Assembly: GCA_013003415.1 (NCBI GenBank)
Contig: JABDJR010000227.1
Coordinates: 1 to 11,446 of the forward strand
Direction: 5' to 3'
Source: Candidatus Eiseniibacteriota bacterium
GTDB taxonomy: Bacteria; Eisenbacteria; RBG-16-71-46; JABDJR01
Length of the DNA: 11,446 nucleotides
Under the pieces are notes generated by a model. It was not told the DNA's origin and did not search any database. It saw only the letters and a program-made list of their open reading frames with translations. The stretch's first letter is position 1. Every line of letters begins with the position of its first letter. Shown here one piece after another: positions 1-5,224 of this stretch. The translations under genes were made by a program, and so were the position numbers.

Positions 1-1
1 G

Positions 2-958
2 CCCAACCCGGAGCGCAGCGGGACCATCGTGGGCACGGGAATCGGAGGCATCATTACCTTCGAGGCTCAACACAAAATCATGCTCGAACGGGGTCCGGGA
101 CGCGTAAGCCCCTTCTTCATTCCCATGATGATTGCGAACATGGCCTCCGGTCAGGTTTCCATTCGATTTAATTTGCAGGGGCCCAACTTTACAACCGTTT
201 CGGCGTGCGCCTCAGGAGCTCACGCTATCGGCGAGGCGTTTCACGCTATTCGCCACGGACAAGCCGATCTCATGGTCGCCGGAGGTAGCGAAGCCACGGT
301 GACCAAGCTTTGTTATGCCGGCTTCTGCGCCGAAAAAGCAATGAGCACCCGAAACGATGATCCCAGCGCCGCGTCCCGCCCCTTCGACGCCGAGCGCGAC
401 GGATTCGTTATGGGTGAAGGTGCAGGAATTGTTGTTCTTGAATCTGAAAATCACGCCAAGAACCGCGGGGCGAGAATCTACGCCGAAGTCGCGGGCTACG
501 GGCTCAGTGCCGACGCCTTCCACATCACAGCTCCATCCCCTGGGGGAGAAGGAGCCACGCGGGCAATGACCCTGGCGGTAAAAGATGCAGAAATGGCTCT
601 CGAAGACGTGGGTTATATCAATGCTCACGGAACTTCAACGCCACTAAACGATAAGACCGAGACACTGGCTGTCAAAAATGTGTTCGGAGAACACGCGAAA
701 TCTCTGGCATTAGGGTCCACGAAGTCCATGACTGGTCATCTCCTTGGCGCTGCTGGCGGCATAGAGATGGTTGCGAGCACCCTGGCCATTCACCGTGGCA
801 TTCTTCCTCCGACCATTAACTACGAGAACCCCGATCCGGATTGCGACCTTGATTGTGTGCCTAACGAGGCCCGCGAGACGAGGGTCGAAGCCGCGTTATC
901 GAACTCTTTGGGTTTTGGCGGCCACAACGTTTGCCTTGCTTTGCGCCGCTATAGCTAG
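2..958 (+). CDS. fabF: 3-oxoacyl-[acyl-carrier-protein] synthase II (KAS II), 5'-truncated
   Basis: Cytoplasmic condensing enzyme of type II fatty acid synthesis: it extends acyl-ACP with malonyl-ACP. The reading frame is open from base 2, so the gene begins outside the window; about 318 codons are present of a usual 410 or so, and roughly the first 95 residues are missing. The GTG at 29 lies inside the conserved IVGTGIGG segment and is not the start. The thiolase-fold Cys-His-His catalytic set is intact: Cys in SACASGAHA (codon 206-208), His in NAHGTSTPLND (626-628) and His in GHLLGAAGG (737-739). The C-terminus SNSLGFGGHN is typical of FabF. rnc follows after 34 bases in the same direction, the common fabF-rnc order, so cotranscription is likely. 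FabB is less likely because the GTSTPLND and GHLLGAAGG contexts fit FabF. Confidence 0.96.
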   Translation, partial: PNPERSGTIVGTGIGGIITFEAQHKIMLERGPGRVSPFFIPMMIANMASGQVSIRFNLQGPNFTTVSACASGAHAIGEAFHAIRHGQADLMVAGGSEATVTKLCYAGFCAEKAMSTRNDDPSAASRPFDAERDGFVMGEGAGIVVLESENHAKNRGARIYAEVAGYGLSADAFHITAPSPGGEGATRAMTLAVKDAEMALEDVGYINAHGTSTPLNDKTETLAVKNVFGEHAKSLALGSTKSMTGHLLGAAGGIEMVASTLAIHRGILPPTINYENPDPDCDLDCVPNEARETRVEAALSNSLGFGGHNVCLALRRYS

Positions 959-992
959 GAGCAAATCGCAGGGCTGACGGTAAGGGTGCAGC

Positions 993-1787
993 ATGCGTCG
1001 GATACTCCAATGGTTGGGGATAGGAGTTTCTCGCTCCCACCACACCGCTGACCTCAAAACTGCCATTGGCGGCTTTGAGACAAAGGCGAGCTATCGCTTT
1101 GGCGACCGTACCCTCATCGCCTGCGCCCTGACACACCGGTCCTACCTCAATTCCAACAAGAATGATCTCCCCAGTTCCAACGAACGCCTGGAATTTTTGG
1201 GGGACGCGGTTCTTGAGCTTGTGGTGAACGAACACCTCTACCGACGGTTTCCCGATCACCAAGAGGGCGAACTCACCAAAATGAAGTCACTTCTGGTGAG
1301 CCGAAGCATTCTTGCCGATCAAGCCTCGGCCCTAGAGTTGGGTACGTATATTTTGCTGAGCGATGCGGAGCGAGAGTCGGGAGGGGAGTCGCGAGCCTCG
1401 ATCCTTGCTGACGGCTTTGAGGCAGTGATTGGAGCCATCTACTTGGATGGCGGTCTTTCCGCTGCCCAGGCATTTATTCAGAAGAACTTGCTTTGGAAGA
1501 TTTCCGAGATCCTAGACAACGAGGACTACCGCAATTACAAGAGCAGTCTTCAAGAGTACGTCCAAGAGAAGTTTAAGACCTACCCTCGATACCTCACTCT
1601 TGGAGAGCGTGGCCCCGACCATGACAAAGTGTTTGAGGTAGAAGTCGTAATTAAGAGGGAGCGCTTGGGCATCGGCGAGGGCAAAACGAAAAAGGCTGCG
1701 GAGCAAGCCGCAGCCAAGAACGCGCTACTGAAACTAGGGTTATTAGATTCGACGGAGGGCGACACCGTCGATCCCGTAAGCGATTAG
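993..1787 (+). CDS. rnc: Ribonuclease III
   Basis: Double-strand-specific endoribonuclease that processes rRNA precursors and structured mRNAs in the cytoplasm. The 264-residue protein has the RNase III signature NERLEFLGDAVLEL at residues 63-76. The four metal-binding acidic residues are all present: E67 and D71 in the signature, D140 and E143 in the ILADGFEAVIG segment. A double-stranded RNA-binding domain follows at about 181-250, ending in the usual KTKKAAEQAAAKNAL helix. There is an N-terminal extension of some 20 residues before the first conserved helix; the ATG at 993 is the only upstream start that fits, with a weak purine-rich stretch (AAGGG) ahead of it. The gene ends in TAG at 1785-1787, overlapping the stop codon of the convergent outer-membrane protein gene, so there is no room for a conventional terminator between them. 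It is probably the last gene of the fatty-acid operon. Confidence 0.97.
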   Translation: MRRILQWLGIGVSRSHHTADLKTAIGGFETKASYRFGDRTLIACALTHRSYLNSNKNDLPSSNERLEFLGDAVLELVVNEHLYRRFPDHQEGELTKMKSLLVSRSILADQASALELGTYILLSDAERESGGESRASILADGFEAVIGAIYLDGGLSAAQAFIQKNLLWKISEILDNEDYRNYKSSLQEYVQEKFKTYPRYLTLGERGPDHDKVFEVEVVIKRERLGIGEGKTKKAAEQAAAKNALLKLGLLDSTEGDTVDPVSD

Positions 1788-3229
1788 TCGAAGCGTAGGG
1801 TTGAGGTTAGGAATAATCGGTTCTGGGTGACTTCTTCAATCGTGGGAAACCCGCTGGGGGCATCAAAGCCGTCTTCTGTTCTGCGCTCCCAGTTCCCTGT
1901 GACAAAGGCGACATCCACAATGAAACGATCATGGATGAAAATGCCCGCCCCCAGGGTGACGAACTTACGATCCGATACGATGTCGGCCTCGGGATAGAAC
2001 CGGCCAAAGCTAGAGATGTCATCTTCGGTACCCAAAACGTTGTCAGCACCGGGGTCGATGGAGGAAACGCCATCGGCGGCGATGAGTTTGTAGGGGAGAG
2101 GCTCGGTAAAGAACCCACCCCGAACCTGTACCGGGAAGTCAGCGAAAAAGTATTCGGCTCCAAGATTGATCTTCGCGACGGAACGATAAGCAAATTCGCG
2201 TCCCGACGGAGACGGCACCAGGATGTCTCCTTCGAAATCGGTTTGTGACCAATCGGTCCAGGTTAGATCGGCGGCCAGAGTAAGGCCGTTCTTGGCCCAG
2301 GAGGCTCCGGCTCCCACCGAGAGAGGAAGCGTGATGTCATCTTCGAAGAGGGAGGCATCGCTCTCTTCGGTGAAGAGGTAGTTTTCGAGGCTACTGCGAG
2401 TTGTGCCCTGATAGCGCATCCATTTTGGTAGATCGATCTTGCCTCCCAGACGCACGCCGTTCTCAAACTTAGCCAGCACGCCAACCGCTCCCGTAAATCC
2501 GTCGAGGGTGGCTTCGCGACGTACGACTGATTTGTACAAACTTTCCTCGGACGGGTCACCGCACCCGTAAAAGAGACCGTACTCGTCGGGGGCCAAGCCG
2601 GGGCATCCGCCGGCGTCGGGATCGTCTATGCCTCGAGCAAGCACCAAGTCTTCGTCGCGGCTGCCGCTGAGATAGCTTAAGGAAGCTCCTACAGAAAGAT
2701 TTTCCGTCAATTCGATGGCCGCGGCTCCGGTCCACGCATTAACCGCACCGGTTTGAACCACGTCTTCGATTTCTTCGGTGGCTGTGTTCGGGTCGACCAC
2801 GCCGCGACTAAAAATATCCTGAGTCAGGTCGGCCATGCGGTGAAAGCCGAACCCCCAAACCAGGGCTCCTCGATACACCGGGTGAGGGTAGGCCACCGCG
2901 ATTTGTTCGATCCGGGTATCGCTACGCTCGGTTTCAAAGAAACCGCTTCGACGCAGTCCGTGTTTCGTGTTGTCGTGAGTGAGTCCGAGGTTGAATTCCA
3001 TGCGGCGAATCTGAGAGATGGTGGCCGGGTTGTAAGCGATGCCACTGAGGTCATCGCCTACGGCAATAAACGCTTGTCCCATTCCCATGGCCCGCGCCCC
3101 CATGCCAAAGGGAGAGGTTTCAAGCAGCTCGACCGGAGTGTCGCTGCCTGTGAGTTGAGCCTGGGTTGGTGAAACACCGAGGCCCGCGAGGCAAAGTGCA
3201 AGCAAGAGGGTTGTCATGAAAGATCGCAC
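1784..3229 (-). CDS. FadL/UPF0164-like outer membrane beta-barrel protein
   Basis: Probable outer-membrane channel or transporter; the substrate cannot be read from the sequence. The 481-residue product starts with a Sec signal peptide (R2, hydrophobic 5-19, likely cleavage after TQA at residue 24). Next comes the hallmark GARAMGMGQAFIAVGDDLSG followed by IAYNPAT (about 45-71), typical of OmpP1/FadL and UPF0164/PorV-like barrels. The rest is alternating polar/aromatic strands. A loop carries a Cys209-Cys223 pair, and an acidic DPGADNVLGTEDD loop (392-404) resembles calcium-binding loops. The last strand ends RLFLTSTLRFD, so the usual terminal aromatic is penultimate. The GTG start at 3229 is preferred over an internal ATG at 3217 because AGGGAG lies 10 bases upstream and it supplies the signal-peptide arginine. 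It overlaps the upstream lipoprotein stop by one base, so the two are surely cotranscribed and translationally coupled. Confidence 0.85.
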   Translation of the reverse strand: MRSFMTTLLLALCLAGLGVSPTQAQLTGSDTPVELLETSPFGMGARAMGMGQAFIAVGDDLSGIAYNPATISQIRRMEFNLGLTHDNTKHGLRRSGFFETERSDTRIEQIAVAYPHPVYRGALVWGFGFHRMADLTQDIFSRGVVDPNTATEEIEDVVQTGAVNAWTGAAAIELTENLSVGASLSYLSGSRDEDLVLARGIDDPDAGGCPGLAPDEYGLFYGCGDPSEESLYKSVVRREATLDGFTGAVGVLAKFENGVRLGGKIDLPKWMRYQGTTRSSLENYLFTEESDASLFEDDITLPLSVGAGASWAKNGLTLAADLTWTDWSQTDFEGDILVPSPSGREFAYRSVAKINLGAEYFFADFPVQVRGGFFTEPLPYKLIAADGVSSIDPGADNVLGTEDDISSFGRFYPEADIVSDRKFVTLGAGIFIHDRFIVDVAFVTGNWERRTEDGFDAPSGFPTIEEVTQNRLFLTSTLRFD

Positions 3230-3732
3230 TAGTTTAGATCTCCCTGTGGGGGACGGTTGGGTTCTTCGCGCTTCTCCTTCTTAGGATCTTCCTTCTCGCG
3301 TTTTTCCTTTGTCTTCTTTTTCTCTTCTTTTTCCTCGGTGACATTGGGTTTCACCGGATTCAAAGACGGAGCCGTACCCGGAGTTCCGGGAGTCACGGAG
3401 GGCGGCTTGATCGGGTCGCCTACCGCTTTGTTGTTGGGTGGGATCGGTTTGCCACGGTTTCCGGAATCGCGTTCTACCCCGGTGACGGGGGTCACGCCCG
3501 GCCCTCCGGCTCTCCCCATAATGGGATTGATAGGACGCGGAAATATGGGCAGCCAGGCATCGCACTCCACACACTCGGTGTGGCAGCTGGCGCAATCGGC
3601 CCACTGGTCGTGGCGAACACTTGTCAAATCTTCAGAATTTGGGTGGCTGAACATGGTATAACAACCACCGAGCAGGCATACTGCTGCAACACAAAGCGGT
3701 ACTAAAATCGCTAACTTATTACCTTGGTTCAT
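3229..3732 (-). CDS. Putative lipoprotein with CxxCH/CxxC cysteine cluster and charged tail
   Basis: I do not recognise this 167-residue protein. It has a lipoprotein signal peptide: K6, hydrophobic 7-21 and lipobox LGGC with the acylated cysteine at C24, so it should be anchored in the inner or outer membrane. The mature part begins with a cysteine cluster C47-x2-C50-H51-x2-C54-x2-C57. CASCH is a formal c-type heme attachment motif, but the four-cysteine spacing could equally bind zinc or be redox active. A Pro/Gly/Thr-rich linker follows (about 63-132), then an extremely charged Lys/Glu stretch (133-158) and a short tail. The ATG at 3732 is backed by a strong GGGGGAG eight bases upstream. 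It is the first gene of a two-gene unit with the barrel protein and is divergent from the ECF sigma gene, suggesting an envelope role and possible control by that sigma factor. Confidence 0.75.
   Translation of the reverse strand: MNQGNKLAILVPLCVAAVCLLGGCYTMFSHPNSEDLTSVRHDQWADCASCHTECVECDAWLPIFPRPINPIMGRAGGPGVTPVTGVERDSGNRGKPIPPNNKAVGDPIKPPSVTPGTPGTAPSLNPVKPNVTEEKEEKKKTKEKREKEDPKKEKREEPNRPPQGDLN
3240..3245 (-). promoter_or_regulatory. Shine-Dalgarno site for the barrel protein GTG start
   Basis: On the minus strand AGGGAG lies inside the end of the lipoprotein gene, 10 bases before the GTG at 3229-3227. The in-frame ATG at 3217 would be 22 bases away. This supports the GTG start and the one-base overlap (TAGTG) with the lipoprotein gene. 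Confidence 0.55.
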
Positions 3733-3759
3733 GTTAAGAACTCCCCCTTGGTCTTCCCC

Positions 3760-3768
3760 TGTTATAAT
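3760..3768 (+). promoter_or_regulatory. Candidate extended -10 promoter of the ECF sigma operon
   Basis: TGTTATAAT is a perfect extended -10 (TGn followed by TATAAT). No convincing -35 box lies 17 bases upstream, which extended -10 promoters can tolerate. Transcription would begin near 3775, about 80 bases before the sigma gene's ATG. This would be a housekeeping (sigma-70 type) promoter supplying basal expression. Confidence 0.45.
3761..3766 (-). promoter_or_regulatory. Candidate minus-strand -10 box for the lipoprotein/barrel unit
   Basis: Read on the minus strand, TATAAC at 3766-3761 has a weak -35-like TTTTGG at 3789-3784, 17 bases upstream. A start near 3754 would give a leader of about 20 bases that carries the GGGGGAG ribosome site. 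The box shares bases with the plus-strand -10 box, so the two directions may exclude each other. The match is weak. Confidence 0.3.
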
Positions 3769-3812
3769 GATACACGAGGGGGGCCAAAAAGGTCCTTAGC
3801 CTATAAATTGTT

Positions 3813-3838
3813 GGAACTCCGCCCATTAGAGAGGGTTT
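3813..3838 (+). promoter_or_regulatory. Weak candidate ECF-type autoregulatory promoter
   Basis: GGAAC at 3813-3817 matches the AAC-containing -35 element common to many ECF sigma factors; GGTTT at 3834-3838, after 16 bases, only loosely resembles a CGTT-type -10. Transcription would start just before the AGGAGG ribosome site at 3846-3851, leaving a very short leader. ECF operons are commonly autoregulated, so the position makes sense, but the match could be chance. Confidence 0.22.
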
Positions 3839-3855
3839 GATGGGCAGGAGGACCT

Positions 3856-4485
3856 ATGAGTAGCTTGGAGGCCATTCTGAAGCCGCAGGCATTTTTCCGG
3901 GACATGCCGGATGAGGATTTGATGGACCACGTCGTCACTGGGTCCGAAGCTGCCTTTTCCTGCCTTGTCGACCGTTACAAAAACCGCCTGCAAAACGTGA
4001 TCTATCGCTATACCCGTGACTTTCAGCGAGCTGAAGACCTGACTCAAGAGGCTTTTGTTCGCGTGTATTTACACCGCGAGCGATATAGGAAAACGGGAAA
4101 ATTCTCGACCTGGATTTTCACCATTGCCGTGAACCTGGCCAAGAACGAAGTCCGGCGCAAAGTTCGACTTCGGGGGGTCATGAGCCTCGATCACCTGAAA
4201 GAGCTGCTCGGCACGTCCGAGTCCTTTTTGAAAGACGACAAGCCCGAGACCGACCGAAGTATTGAACGTGATCAAACCAGTTCGGTGATCTCGCAGGCTA
4301 TCGCAAAACTTCCTGAGGTGTACCGCGACGCTCTGGTGTTGCGCGACATCCAAGAACTCTCTTATGAAGAAATCGGGGAAATCTTAGATATCCCCGGTGG
4401 CACCGTAAGGTCGCGCATTAACCGAGCGCGACTGATGTTGAAAGACAAACTCAAATCGTTCGCCCGATCGGAGCTTTCAACATGA
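3856..4485 (+). CDS. ECF-type RNA polymerase sigma factor (RpoE-like)
   Basis: Alternative sigma factor that directs RNA polymerase to a specific regulon. The 209-residue protein has the two-domain ECF layout. Region 2 spans about 35-102, with DRYKNRL, the core-binding and -10-reading segment around AEDLTQEAFVRVY (59-71), and FSTWIFTIAVNLAKNEVRR (83-101). After a linker with many charged residues (103-145), region 4 spans about 148-200, with LPEVYRDALVLRDIQELSYEEIG and the helix-turn-helix IPGGTVRSRINRARLML. Region 3 is absent, as expected. The ATG at 3856 has AGGAGG four bases upstream, tight but strong. Two cotranscribed downstream genes, a zinc-type anti-sigma factor and an HtrA-like protein, place it with RpoE/AlgU-type envelope-stress sigma factors. 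The exact ECF subgroup cannot be assigned by eye, so no gene symbol is given. Confidence 0.94.
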   Translation: MSSLEAILKPQAFFRDMPDEDLMDHVVTGSEAAFSCLVDRYKNRLQNVIYRYTRDFQRAEDLTQEAFVRVYLHRERYRKTGKFSTWIFTIAVNLAKNEVRRKVRLRGVMSLDHLKELLGTSESFLKDDKPETDRSIERDQTSSVISQAIAKLPEVYRDALVLRDIQELSYEEIGEILDIPGGTVRSRINRARLMLKDKLKSFARSELST

Positions 4486-4523
4486 AATTGATGCATCTTT
4501 TGCTTGAGGAAACCTCCATATGA
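4482..4523 (+). CDS. 13-codon mini-ORF bridging sigma and anti-sigma genes
   Basis: A tiny open frame encodes MKLMHLLLEETSI. Its ATG overlaps the sigma-factor stop (ATGA at 4482-4485), and its TGA overlaps the anti-sigma start (ATGA at 4520-4523), so it fills the gap exactly. GGAG at 4470-4473 lies eight bases before its ATG, a good ribosome site. Translating it would carry ribosomes from the sigma stop to the anti-sigma start, coupling their synthesis. It could also be chance; no homolog is known to me and the peptide itself has no obvious function. Confidence 0.35.
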   Translation: MKLMHLLLEETSI

Positions 4524-5203
4524 ACCCTTGTGAGCGCGCAGATTCTCTCCTCTCCTTTTATATTGACGAAGAACTCAGTCCGGCTGAAAACAAATTTGTC
4601 TCCGGACATTTAGTGGCTTGTTCCCGCTGTCGTCAGAGTGAAAAAGATCTGCGATTAGTAATGAAGCAGATCCAACATCTCCCTAAAGCAACCGTTTCCG
4701 ATGGCTTCACCGAACGTGTTCTCGATAACGCATTGGGTCGAGCACCAGCCGGAATCGAAGAACCTGTTTTTGAAACGCGATCCAGTTTTGTGAGTCAGTG
4801 GGGTGCCCCGGTCGCCATGGCGGCAGCCCTTGGGATCGTGGCGTTTCTTGGGCTGACTCAGTTTGGCCCCCGCTCGGGCGATGTCTACCGAGCTGACAAT
4901 GTCACTTCCACTCCAGTCGAGGGCGAGAATGTGGCTCTCGACCAAGTCGCACTCGACCAGAATGGAACTCCTTCGGCCGATCTTTCTGCCGACGTGGGCA
5001 ACAATCTGACTAGCGAGGAGAACCGAGCTTTTGCCACCGTGAGCGCGCCTCACCTTCAACCCTTGAGCGACTCACCCCCAACCACCTTGGGCACGCAGTA
5101 CGTTCTTGAGGATTGGGTGCTGAGTGAACCGACCGGTGGAGGCGACCGTGTATTGACCCGTGTGGGAACCGAGAAGAGTGACCGGGTACTGGTCACCTTT
5201 TAG
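4520..5203 (+). CDS. Membrane anti-sigma factor with zinc-finger (zf-HC2/ZAS) domain
   Basis: Inner-membrane protein expected to bind and inhibit the ECF sigma factor encoded just upstream. The 227-residue product has a cytoplasmic zinc anti-sigma domain at about 1-55 with C4 and the H30-x3-C34-x2-C37 signature. A linker follows, then one transmembrane helix at about 95-113 (GAPVAMAAALGIVAFLGL), and a periplasmic region of about 110 residues rich in Asp, Asn, Ser and Thr. The periplasmic part contains a short tandem repeat (VALDQ twice, residues 138-147) and ends in DRVLVTF, a hydrophobic C-terminus. The start at 4520 has GAGGA nine bases upstream. Release probably needs regulated proteolysis or a redox/zinc change at the HCC site; which of these is not visible. 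Confidence in the family is high, and the pairing with the sigma factor follows from adjacency. Confidence 0.9.
   Translation: MNPCERADSLLSFYIDEELSPAENKFVSGHLVACSRCRQSEKDLRLVMKQIQHLPKATVSDGFTERVLDNALGRAPAGIEEPVFETRSSFVSQWGAPVAMAAALGIVAFLGLTQFGPRSGDVYRADNVTSTPVEGENVALDQVALDQNGTPSADLSADVGNNLTSEENRAFATVSAPHLQPLSDSPPTTLGTQYVLEDWVLSEPTGGGDRVLTRVGTEKSDRVLVTF
4931..4960 (+). repeat. 15-base tandem duplication in the anti-sigma periplasmic region
   Basis: Two adjacent 15-base units, 4931-4945 and 4946-4960, agree at 12 of 15 positions and both encode VALDQ. The differences are silent, so this is an old in-frame duplication in a low-constraint periplasmic linker. Confidence 0.7.
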
Positions 5204-5224
5204 AAATGAGTATCTAAACTGATC

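Noticed and set aside
212..628. Long minus-strand open frame opposite fabF
   Set aside because: It lies wholly within fabF, whose catalytic motifs are intact, and its translation shows no recognisable domain.
3240..3661. Plus-strand open frame rich in Ser/Phe opposite the lipoprotein gene
   Set aside because: It is the complement of the Lys/Glu-rich tail; the minus-strand frame has a ribosome site, signal peptide and lipobox.
3789..3797. AAGGTCCTT palindrome in the divergent control region as an operator
   Set aside because: Half-sites of four bases are too short to separate from chance, and no second copy was seen nearby.
5206..5217. Second mini-ORF (ATGAGTATCTAA) in the anti-sigma/PDZ gap
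   Set aside because: Only three codons, no ribosome site and no overlap with the neighbouring stop or start, so nothing supports it.
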